The notes under the pieces are model-generated. The model was not told where the DNA came from and did no database searches. It saw only the letters and a program-made list of their open reading frames with translations. This document shows, in pieces, positions 1 through 5,204 of a stretch of DNA of 5,204 nt. Origin of the DNA: Chloroflexales bacterium (GTDB lineage: Bacteria > Chloroflexota > Chloroflexia > Chloroflexales > Chloroflexaceae); the NCBI GenBank assembly GCA_013336035.1, contig JAAXUL010000633.1:1-5204 (forward strand). The letters run 5' to 3'. The position numbers and the translations under genes are program-made. How positions within the stretch are numbered: position 1 is the stretch's first letter; every line of letters begins with the position of its first letter.

Positions 1-335
1 TCCACCTCCAGGTGCTCGACCAGCAGATCCACACTAACGATGCGACGGGCCGGCTGCTCTTCCACATGCTCGGCGCCATCGCCCAGTTCGAGACCGAGCT
101 GCGGGCCGAGCGCCAGATAGATGGCATCCAGCTCGCCAAGACCCGAGGGGTCGTGTTCGGCCGCAGCAAGCAGCTCACGCCAGCGCAGGTCGTCGAGCTC
201 CAGGAGCGGCGCCAGCAGGGCGTGCTCATCCGCACCCTGATGCAGGATTACCAGATTTCCAAGGCCACGGTCTATCGCTACCTGCACACGGAGGACGCGC
301 CGACGGAAGGTGTTTCCTCAGCATCACGCCAGTAA
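1..335 (+). CDS. Serine recombinase (resolvase/invertase family), C-terminal part, 5' end outside window
   Basis: The reading frame is open from the left edge (first full codon at position 3) and ends at TAA 333-335, giving about 110 residues. The GTG at 12 is an internal codon, since the in-frame residues before it (HLQ) continue the family pattern. The visible part begins near the end of the catalytic domain: VLDQQIHTNDATGRLLFHML matches the family's 'D..I.T....G.L.F..L.A.A..E' stretch, followed by GAIAQFETELRAER, the long helix used in dimerisation and DNA contact. After the GVVFGRSKQLT linker comes a helix-turn-helix, about residues 56-95 of the visible part, ending in ISKATVYRYL, as in Tn3/gamma-delta resolvases and DNA invertases. 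The nucleophilic serine and other catalytic residues of the N-terminal half lie outside the window, so activity cannot be judged. The family cuts and rejoins DNA at specific sites through a phosphoserine intermediate. The last 13 residues or so look like an unstructured tail. The family assignment is secure; resolvase versus invertase is not decidable. Confidence 0.92.
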   Translation, partial: HLQVLDQQIHTNDATGRLLFHMLGAIAQFETELRAERQIDGIQLAKTRGVVFGRSKQLTPAQVVELQERRQQGVLIRTLMQDYQISKATVYRYLHTEDAPTEGVSSASRQ

Positions 336-369
336 GGTTCATGGTGGGGAGGCTGTGAACGAGCGCGAC

Positions 370-396
370 GAGAGAGGTAGCTGTCACCGCTCTCTC
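370..396. repeat. Short hairpin with GAGAGAG/CTCTCTC arms
   Basis: GAGAGAG at 370-376 pairs perfectly with CTCTCTC at 390-396 around a 13-nt loop. In an alternative fold GAGAGA pairs with TCTCTC and the stem continues through GGT/ACC with a 2-nt bulge. The hairpin lies 35 bp after the recombinase stop but lacks a T run on either side. It could be a weak transcript end or a chance structure. Confidence 0.4.
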
Positions 397-407
397 CCTC
401 ACTGCTG

Positions 408-460
408 GTCGAACATAGCGCGCATTATGATGCCCTAAAGAGGAATGCGAACTTTTGGAC
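408..460. repeat. Imperfect inverted repeat, possible terminator or recombination site
   Basis: The arm 408-426 starts GTCGAACA and ends CGCATT. The arm 444-460 is its imperfect reverse complement, starting AATGCG and ending TTTTGGAC. CGCATT/AATGCG is a perfect 6-bp inner stem; the outer parts agree as GTCxAAxA with a 2-nt length difference and mismatches. The spacer 427-443 is 17 bp. It could end transcripts between the converging genes, although the T run (453-456) lies inside the arm. It could also be a recombinase-binding site, since serine recombinases bind imperfect inverted repeats near their genes. The sequence alone does not decide. Confidence 0.35.
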
Positions 461-518
461 AGCGAAAACCACCCACAGTAGGAGGCTATGAGAGAGGCTG
501 TCATCTGCTGATGGACCA

Positions 519-3500
519 TTAGTGGCTGGCTGGAGCGCGCGTGCCATCAGCCTCTTCGGTTAGCTCGCGGTAACACGCGATGTGCGTGAGGAACGACTCG
601 CGTAGCGCCGGGTCAGCGATCCGGCAGAGATACTGCTCGCGCATCCGCCGCGCTTGCTGGAGCAGTACTGCGGCCCGCGGATCGCTGCTTGCAGCCAGTA
701 CGCGGTAGCAGGCCAGGTAAGGGCCAAAGGGCTCGTCTAGCTGCGCCTTCTCGACGACGAGTATCTGCCAGAGCACCTCTCCATGTGCCATGGCAGTTCC
801 CAGGTCGCCGTGCGCACACGCCAGCTCAGCCAGCCCCGCGCGTGCCATGGCCACCAAGGCGCCCTGTCCTCGCTCGTCGGCTTGGGCCAGCGCTTGCTCG
901 AACGCTAGAGCCGCCAGATCGGGCTGCCCGAGACGCGCCTGGATCGAACCCAGCGCTGTCAGGGCCTGTATGCGCACTGATGCACCCCTTACCCCTTGTG
1001 CCATCTCCAGAGCCTGTGTCACCCACACCAACGCGTGAGCATCATCGCCCCTGGCGTAGGCCAACTGCGCGCGCCGCAGCGCGTTCTGAGACGCCTCTTC
1101 CGGCGGCATGTCTGCCGCGCGCAAGACCTCGTCCGCGTGGTCGAGCCACACCTGCGCGCCGGCGTAGTCGCCCAGCAGCAAGCACACATAGCCAAGCTCG
1201 TTCGCGGCGATCACCTCCCAGACCAGGTTGCCCAGGCGTTGAAAGCAGAGCAGCGCCTGTGCCGCCAGGTCAAGCGCCAGTGGGTACTCGCCCCGCAGGC
1301 GTGCGAGACTACTCAGGGTACACAGCATGGTTCCTTCGATGTGGCGGTATCCCAGGCCTCGTGCCAGCCGGAGCGCCTCCTCGCCGTGACCGCGGGCCGC
1401 CACATAGTCGCCGGTGGCGAAGGCGATGTCGACCATGTCACTGTGGAGAGCCGTAATGCCGACGTTCTTGCGCAGCCGGCGACAAATATCCATCCCTCGC
1501 TCGACATACTCGGCGGCGGCAGCATATTCGTGGCCCGTCAGAGCGATCGAGCAGAGCCAGTTGTAGGCGACGAATTCGGTGTCGGGCAACTGCTCGGAGA
1601 ACGAGCCGTCCTGCTGGCGAAGCTGAGCGAGCGCCGCCGCGCGCTCCAGCACCTCGCGCGCCCGCTCGGACTGCCCCAGGCGCCGGAGCGCCTGGCCCAG
1701 GACCAGCAGGCCGTGGACTTCGCCAAGGGCGCCGCCGCTCGCCGTGCCGAGCTCGATCGCCTGCTCAGCCCAGGTATGTGCCTGCGTATGCTTGCCCTGG
1801 TGAAGGCAGGCCGAACCAAGCAGCGCCAGCAGCGTGCTTACCTCCTGGCGCTGCAGCACCGTCTCCGCAGCGTGTCCAGGCTGCTCCCGCAGCTGCGTGA
1901 CCGCCAGGAGAAACAGCTGCTCCCATTCGGAGGTGGCGCCGTACAGCTTGTAGAACAGCGCCAGCGTACAGGCAGCGCGCCCGAGCTCACGCGCCTGGCC
2001 GTGGGCCGCCGCCCAGCGCCACGCCTGCCGGATATTGTCGAGCTCGTGGTTGATCTCGCTTGCGGCCTGGCGCGGTTGATCACGGAAGAGCCGACGCTCG
2101 CGCTCGGCGACGAAGCCAAGATAGAGCTGGCTGTAGCGTCGCTTGACCTGCGGGCGCTCCGGGTCGCGGTCGAGCTGCTCCTGGGCGAATTGGCGTAACA
2201 GCTCGTGGATCACGTAGCGGCGCTGGTGTGTCTGAATGAGCGACTTCTCGACCAGGCGCGACAGCAGCGCCGGCGTCGCCCCTATGACGATCTCTGCCGC
2301 CTCGAGCGTGAAGCCGCCACGAAACACCGCGAGCTGCCTGAACACACGCTGCTCGTCCAGGCGCAGCAGCTGCCACGACCAGTCGAAGACCGCACGCATA
2401 CTGCGCTGGCGCTCGGGCAGATCGTGCAGATCGACTGCGAGGAAGTCGCCGCGACGCTCGATCTGCTGGGCGATCGCATCGAGGGGCAGCAGCTCGACCC
2501 ACGCGGCCGCCAGCTCAAGCCCCAGCGGCATCCCGACGACGAGTCGCGCGATCCGCTGCACGCTCGCGAGCCCGTCCGCCTCCAGCCGGAAGCGCGGCTG
2601 CACGCGCGTGGTGGCCTGCACGAAGAGCTGCACTGCCGGCAGTGCAGCTGCATCTGCGCCTGGCGCCTCGGGCTCGTATGGCAGCCCGCCCACCACATAG
2701 CGTTGCTCGCCACGCACGTACAGCGGCTCGCGTGAGGTCACGAGGATCTTGAGCTGCGGTGCGGCCTGCAGCAGCTCTACCAGCAGGCTGCCGGCGCCCG
2801 GCAGATGCTCGAGATTGTCCATCACAAGCAGCAGCTGCCTGTCGCGCAGTGTCTGCCGCAAGAGCACCACTAGATCGCCTCTGGGAGGCAGGTCGAGGGC
2901 GTGCAGCAGGGCGGCGGGCAGGTCGTCGAGGGCGGCAACAGGCGCCAGGGCCACAAAGCAGACCCCGCCGGCAAAGGCTGGCCCGCTGCGGCGGGCCAGC
3001 TCGATCGCCAGGCGGGTCTTGCCCATGCCGCCCGCGCCGCCGAGCGTGATCAGGCGCGTCTCAGGCTTGCGCAGCAGCTCGGCTAGCTCGGCTAGCTCGC
3101 GCGTGCGCCCGATGAATGGCGTGAGCTGAAGCGGCAGGTTGTTGACCACGCGGTGTGTGGCAGCCGAGTGGAGCACGGTGGAGGTGCCTACGATCACGCC
3201 CGGGCCTCTGCCAAGCAGATTGGTGTCGGCCCCAGCGCGGATCTGCTCGGCGAGGGCGACGGTGGTCGGGTCGGGCTCGACGCCCAACTCGTCGCGCATG
3301 GTCTCGCGCCAGCGCTCATAGGCGGCCAGGGCGGCGGCGCGGTCGCCGGACGCGCCGAGAGCACGCATGAGCAGGCGCTGGCTGTCCTCGCGCAAGAGGT
3401 CAAGCGCGAGGAGGCGCCGGGCGCTCTCGGCGGCCTCGCCATATCGCCCTGAGACCAGCAGCTGCTGGGTGAGCGTCTCGAGCGCCGTTATCGCCAGGCG

Positions 3501-3968
3501 TGCGAAGCGCTCGCGGGTGTGCAGGAGCCACTCTTCGAAGGCGTCGCAACCGGGCAAGCCGAAGCCGGGCAGCAACTCGCCACGGTACAGCTCGGCAGCC
3601 CGCTCCAGATCGCCTATGTTTGTGCTCGTAGCGAGTCGCGCAACTGTCGCCGCGTCGAGCCAATCAGCACCGTCCGCGGTCAACTGGATGCTCTGGTGCG
3701 AGACACGCAGCACTGAGACGCCCCCGCGCCGTTCGCCAAGCGCGTCGCGGAGGCGCCGCAACGTCTGGCTTACATTTTGGAGTGCGGCATCGTCAGATTT
3801 ATCAGGCCAGAGCAGACCGCACAGGCTGGCGCGCGTGTGGGGCCGGTCGGCCTCGAGCGCCAGGTACGCCAGCAGCGCGCGCACCTTATCGCTGCGGAAG
3901 CTGGTCACTGGCTCGCTGTCGAGCCATACCTGGAAAGAGCCCAGCAGGGCCATGCGAAGATGGGCCAT
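519..3968 (-). CDS. AfsR/SARP-type transcriptional regulator: winged helix, BTAD, STAND ATPase, TPR (1149 aa)
   Basis: This is probably a large DNA-binding switch protein that senses a signal through its ATPase and repeat domains. Residues 4-96 form an OmpR-like winged helix (KVRALLAYLALEADRPHTRASLCGLLWPD, then NVSQTLRRLRDALG). Residues 103-246 are the bacterial transcriptional activation domain (BTAD), ending YERWRETMRDELGVEPDPTT, typical of DnrI/AfsR proteins. After a linker, PFIGRTREL (284-292) opens the NB-ARC-like ATPase: Walker A GGAGGMGKT (310-318, Lys317), Walker B LLLVMDN (379-385, Asp384), sensor ILVTSR (408-413), GMPLGLEL (479-486) and an MHD-like VIHELL (586-591, His588). All key ATPase residues are present. 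From about 640 to 1135 there are TPR-like helix pairs such as YAAAAEYVERGMDI and GDYAGAQVWLDHA. I chose the ATG at 3968 because AGGGG lies 10 nt upstream; the next Met (codon 6) has no such site. It diverges from the TPR gene at its 5' side. The ligand and target genes are unknown. Confidence 0.95.
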   Translation of the reverse strand: MAHLRMALLGSFQVWLDSEPVTSFRSDKVRALLAYLALEADRPHTRASLCGLLWPDKSDDAALQNVSQTLRRLRDALGERRGGVSVLRVSHQSIQLTADGADWLDAATVARLATSTNIGDLERAAELYRGELLPGFGLPGCDAFEEWLLHTRERFARLAITALETLTQQLLVSGRYGEAAESARRLLALDLLREDSQRLLMRALGASGDRAAALAAYERWRETMRDELGVEPDPTTVALAEQIRAGADTNLLGRGPGVIVGTSTVLHSAATHRVVNNLPLQLTPFIGRTRELAELAELLRKPETRLITLGGAGGMGKTRLAIELARRSGPAFAGGVCFVALAPVAALDDLPAALLHALDLPPRGDLVVLLRQTLRDRQLLLVMDNLEHLPGAGSLLVELLQAAPQLKILVTSREPLYVRGEQRYVVGGLPYEPEAPGADAAALPAVQLFVQATTRVQPRFRLEADGLASVQRIARLVVGMPLGLELAAAWVELLPLDAIAQQIERRGDFLAVDLHDLPERQRSMRAVFDWSWQLLRLDEQRVFRQLAVFRGGFTLEAAEIVIGATPALLSRLVEKSLIQTHQRRYVIHELLRQFAQEQLDRDPERPQVKRRYSQLYLGFVAERERRLFRDQPRQAASEINHELDNIRQAWRWAAAHGQARELGRAACTLALFYKLYGATSEWEQLFLLAVTQLREQPGHAAETVLQRQEVSTLLALLGSACLHQGKHTQAHTWAEQAIELGTASGGALGEVHGLLVLGQALRRLGQSERAREVLERAAALAQLRQQDGSFSEQLPDTEFVAYNWLCSIALTGHEYAAAAEYVERGMDICRRLRKNVGITALHSDMVDIAFATGDYVAARGHGEEALRLARGLGYRHIEGTMLCTLSSLARLRGEYPLALDLAAQALLCFQRLGNLVWEVIAANELGYVCLLLGDYAGAQVWLDHADEVLRAADMPPEEASQNALRRAQLAYARGDDAHALVWVTQALEMAQGVRGASVRIQALTALGSIQARLGQPDLAALAFEQALAQADERGQGALVAMARAGLAELACAHGDLGTAMAHGEVLWQILVVEKAQLDEPFGPYLACYRVLAASSDPRAAVLLQQARRMREQYLCRIADPALRESFLTHIACYRELTEEADGTRAPASH
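3076..3099. repeat. 9-bp tandem repeat inside the regulator gene
   Basis: AGCTCGGCT occurs twice in tandem (3076-3084, 3085-3093) and is followed by a partial third copy, AGCTCG (3094-3099). On the coding strand it encodes the Glu-Leu-Ala run of residues 291-298, just before the Walker A strand of the ATPase. The unit is a multiple of three, so gain or loss of one copy would keep the frame. Confidence 0.7.
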
Positions 3969-4015
3969 CTTAGCTCTGCCCCTGACGGCAATCGTCGAAC
4001 CTATGGCGCTGGTCG

Positions 4016-4035
4016 ATGGTCAGAGTATGGTCAGA
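4016..4035. promoter_or_regulatory. Candidate SARP-type operator: two ATGGTCAGA repeats, 11-bp period
   Basis: ATGGTCAGA occurs exactly at 4016-4024 and again at 4027-4035, so the repeats start 11 bp apart, one turn of the helix. AfsR/SARP regulators are known to bind short direct repeats with 11-bp spacing, with the last repeat about 8 bp from the -10 box and occupying the -35 position. Here the second repeat ends 9 bp before TATACT (4045-4050) on the + strand. The regulator gene next door is of this family. The repeats and spacing are seen directly; binding by the neighbour is inferred. A third copy at the same period is absent on either side. Confidence 0.55.
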
Positions 4036-4042
4036 CCGCTCA

Positions 4043-4071
4043 CCTATACTCCTGAAGGATTTCCGTTACAA
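4043..4071 (-). promoter_or_regulatory. Candidate promoter of the regulator gene: TTGTAA, 17-bp spacer, TATAGG
   Basis: Read on the - strand, TTGTAA (4071-4066) and TATAGG (4048-4043) each match four of six bases of the housekeeping consensus and have the ideal 17-bp spacing. Start of transcription would fall near 4036, about 67 nt before the ATG at 3968. The two -10 boxes of the divergent promoters overlap on the same TATA step, and the direct repeats would cover the first 20 or so transcribed bases. This suggests mutually exclusive use and self-control. Confidence 0.4.
4045..4050 (+). promoter_or_regulatory. Candidate -10 box (TATACT) for the rightward TPR gene
   Basis: TATACT differs from TATAAT at one position. 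The bases 17 bp upstream (AGAGTA at 4022-4027) do not resemble TTGACA, and that position is filled by the direct repeats. This is the layout of an activator-dependent SARP promoter. Transcription would start near 4057 and give a leader of roughly 230 nt if translation begins near 4287. Confidence 0.4.
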
Positions 4072-4198
4072 CCAGCAGACGAGCAGTGTTGCTCACCCGT
4101 ACCAGCTCGACCCGCTCCACCTCCGGGCCACGTATCTCGCGGCCCGTGTTGTGATCCCACCGAAGTATGCGTGGATGTATTCGTGTTGGTGCGTACGT

Positions 4199-4204
4199 AG
4201 GAGG
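4199..4204 (+). promoter_or_regulatory. Strong Shine-Dalgarno sequence AGGAGG
   Basis: AGGAGG at 4199-4204 is a perfect match to the anti-Shine-Dalgarno core. The nearest ATG (4217) is 12 nt downstream, longer than ideal. The TTG at 4206 is too close and is followed at once by TAG. It is the best ribosome binding signal in this intergenic region, yet it does not serve the TPR frame directly because a stop (4209-4211) interrupts that frame. Confidence 0.4.
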
Positions 4205-4216
4205 ATTGTAGCGCAC

Positions 4217-4273
4217 ATGCGCGCTGCCCGGAAGACCCCGGCTGATTTTATCCACGTTACCTGCCCGTGCTAG
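4217..4273 (+). CDS. Possible 18-codon leader ORF upstream of the TPR gene
   Basis: ATG at 4217 opens an 18-residue frame (MRAARKTPADFIHVTCPC) that stops at TAG 4271-4273, 13 nt before the first candidate TTG start of the TPR gene. AGGAGG lies 12 nt upstream. The start codon sits in the loop of a small inverted repeat (AGCGC 4210-4214, GCGCT 4221-4225), so a hairpin could affect its use. The peptide has no recognisable family, signal sequence or run of one amino acid. It would be a leader that couples translation to the next gene, or a chance frame; chance is at least as likely. Confidence 0.2.
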   Translation: MRAARKTPADFIHVTCPC

Positions 4274-4286
4274 ATCGGCATACTCC

Positions 4287-5204
4287 TTGGCAGAGACGCA
4301 GTTGCAGACGGTTGATGAGCCAGCCTACGACCGCGATGATGTGAATGTGGGGCAGGTCGACTCCCTCAATCGAATGGCCTGGGAGCTGAGCGACATCGAC
4401 ATCAGCCGCTCCAGGGCGTGTGCCGAAGCCGCGTACGCCCTGGCCGAAGCTGCGGCACAGAGCGGGCGACCCTACCGTGCAGGCATGGCCTACAGCCTGC
4501 GCACCCAGGGCTATCTAAACCAGCGCTCCGGCAGCTACCCAACCGGTATGACGCAGCTCCTTGCGGCACTGGCGCTCTTCGAGGAGCTCAAGGCAAGCGA
4601 CGGCCGGGCCTTCGCCGACGGGCTGATCGACGTCTTCGACGGCCTCGCCGGCATCCACGCCCAGATGGGCAATCTGCCGGAGCTCCTCGACTATAGCTAC
4701 AAGATGCTGAGCCTCGCCGAGGCGATCGGCGACCGACGGCGCATGGCCAACGCGCGCAATAACCTGGCCAACGTCTTCGGCGACACCGGGGAGTACGAGC
4801 GGGCCGTCGCACTGCTCGAGCAGAACGTTCGGGAGGCGGCGGCCATTGGCTACAGCCGGATCGAGACGCTCGCACACTTGAACCTCGCCACCATACACCT
4901 GCACGCCGGCAACCCCTCGGCGGCACTCGAACGCGCCAAGGCCGGGCTACAGACCGCCCGAGAGGGTTCGTTCGAGCTGTTCGCGGTGTACGCGCTGGAT
5001 CTGCTCGGCCAGATCTCCTTCAAGCTCGACGATGCCGCGCTGGCCATCGCCTACCTGGAACAGGCGCTGGAGGCTTCGCGCCAGATCGGGTCGCGGGTAA
5101 CCGAGGCTCTCAACCTGCTGAACCTTGGCACGCTGCACGCCAGGCTTGGCAGGCGTGAGCAAGCCTGCGACGTCCTTCACGCATGCCTCGCGGTGGCCGA
5201 GTCG
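4287..5204 (+). CDS. TPR-repeat protein, N-terminal part, 3' end outside window
   Basis: The frame is open from the TAG at 4209-4211 to the right edge with no stop, so the protein exceeds about 300 residues. It consists of about seven helix-turn-helix repeats of roughly 40 residues, for example LNNLANVF-like NARNNLANVFGDTGEYERAV, TLAHLNLATIHLHAGNPSAA and ALNLLNLGTLHARLGRREQA. TPRs of this longer spacing make protein- or peptide-binding superhelices, as in Rap and LGN proteins. The start is uncertain: TTG 4287, TTG 4302, GTG 4341, GTG 4347 and ATG 4374 are in frame and none has a clear ribosome binding site. I chose 4287 because G/C-rich third positions begin there and because a start at 4374 would cut into the first helix. 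There is no signal peptide or membrane segment. In Chloroflexota such regions often precede a signalling output domain (diguanylate cyclase, kinase or adenylate cyclase); none is visible here. Confidence 0.85.
   Translation, partial: MAETQLQTVDEPAYDRDDVNVGQVDSLNRMAWELSDIDISRSRACAEAAYALAEAAAQSGRPYRAGMAYSLRTQGYLNQRSGSYPTGMTQLLAALALFEELKASDGRAFADGLIDVFDGLAGIHAQMGNLPELLDYSYKMLSLAEAIGDRRRMANARNNLANVFGDTGEYERAVALLEQNVREAAAIGYSRIETLAHLNLATIHLHAGNPSAALERAKAGLQTAREGSFELFAVYALDLLGQISFKLDDAALAIAYLEQALEASRQIGSRVTEALNLLNLGTLHARLGRREQACDVLHACLAVAES

Larger units (their letters stand above)
336..518. other. Non-coding gap between convergent genes
   Basis: This 183-bp stretch lies between the recombinase stop and the stop of the oppositely oriented regulator. 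It is less GC-rich than the flanking genes, and no frame reads like a protein. It holds a short hairpin (370-396), a longer imperfect inverted repeat (408-460) and a degenerate direct repeat (371-387 and 491-504). No classical intrinsic terminator (GC-rich stem directly followed by a T run) is visible for either gene. Confidence 0.6.
3969..4286. other. Divergent intergenic control region
   Basis: About 318 bp separate the regulator's start codon from the likely start of the right-hand TPR gene. The part next to the regulator (3969-4075) holds the direct repeats and promoter-like elements listed separately. The middle (about 4075-4195) shows no element I can name. Two overlapping antisense reading frames, + 4016-4273 and - 4040-4255, remain open here but resemble nothing I recognise, and neither has a strong ribosome binding site at its first ATG. 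From 4199 there is a strong Shine-Dalgarno sequence followed by a small ORF. Confidence 0.7.

Noticed and set aside
226..519. 97-codon - strand frame whose ATG overlaps the regulator's stop (TAATG)
   Set aside because: The stop-start overlap looks like translational coupling, but the frame runs into the recombinase gene on the opposite strand, its composition is not protein-like, and no family is recognisable.
996..2198. 400-codon + strand frame antisense to the regulator's TPR region
   Set aside because: Long antisense frames are common opposite GC-rich genes. The residues are Arg/Gln/Leu-rich without domain motifs, and the opposite strand encodes a clear TPR protein.
3367..4200. 277-codon + strand frame spanning the regulator's 5' end and the promoter region
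   Set aside because: Ser/Arg-rich shadow of the BTAD and winged-helix coding sequence, with no motif.
4040..4255. 71-codon - strand frame in the intergenic region (and the + frame 4016-4273 opposite it)
   Set aside because: The segment VERVELVRVSNTARLLVV looks somewhat protein-like, but there is no clear ribosome site or known family, and the frame covers the proposed promoters. Only conservation could revive it.
4515..4904. 129-codon - strand frame opposite the TPR gene
   Set aside because: The + strand shows regular TPR repeats across the same bases, so this is a shadow.
1..5204. CRISPR array, tRNA or rRNA gene, or insertion sequence with terminal repeats
   Set aside because: No regularly spaced repeats, no cloverleaf-like or rRNA-like stretch, and no transposase or paired terminal repeats were seen by eye on either strand.

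Overview
The window is GC-rich bacterial DNA. Its three coding regions are the tail of a serine site-specific recombinase, a very large SARP/AfsR-type transcriptional regulator, and the start of a second tetratricopeptide-repeat (TPR) protein. The regulator has the order winged helix, BTAD, STAND-type ATPase, TPR. This architecture and residue style, together with a neighbouring TPR signalling-type protein, are most typical of filamentous Chloroflexota (the Roseiflexus/Herpetosiphon type). Actinobacteria carry similar proteins, and the window has no taxonomic marker gene, so this assignment is an inference of moderate confidence.

Layout: (1) Positions 1-335, + strand, hold the C-terminal part of a resolvase/invertase-family recombinase cut off by the left edge. 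(2) Positions 336-518 are a non-coding gap between convergent genes, with two imperfect inverted repeats and a degenerate direct repeat. (3) Positions 519-3968, - strand, hold the complete 1149-residue regulator. (4) Positions 3969-4286 form a divergent intergenic region of about 320 bp. It contains two perfect 9-bp direct repeats set 11 bp apart, overlapping promoter-like elements for both directions, and a possible 18-codon leader ORF behind a strong Shine-Dalgarno sequence. (5) From about 4287 to the right edge, + strand, is an open TPR coding region with no stop codon in the window and no certain start.

How the parts may work together: AfsR/SARP proteins bind short direct repeats spaced 11 bp apart, placed close upstream of the -10 box. 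The repeat pair at 4016-4035 has this spacing and lies 9 bp upstream of TATACT on the + strand. It would also cover the transcription start of the proposed - strand promoter of the regulator gene. A simple reading is that the regulator activates the divergent TPR gene and controls itself from one operator. This is inferred from sequence layout only. The recombinase appears to be a separate unit and may mark the edge of a mobile or rearranged segment. I see no convincing sign of an entirely new system; the divergent control region is the most informative part of the window.
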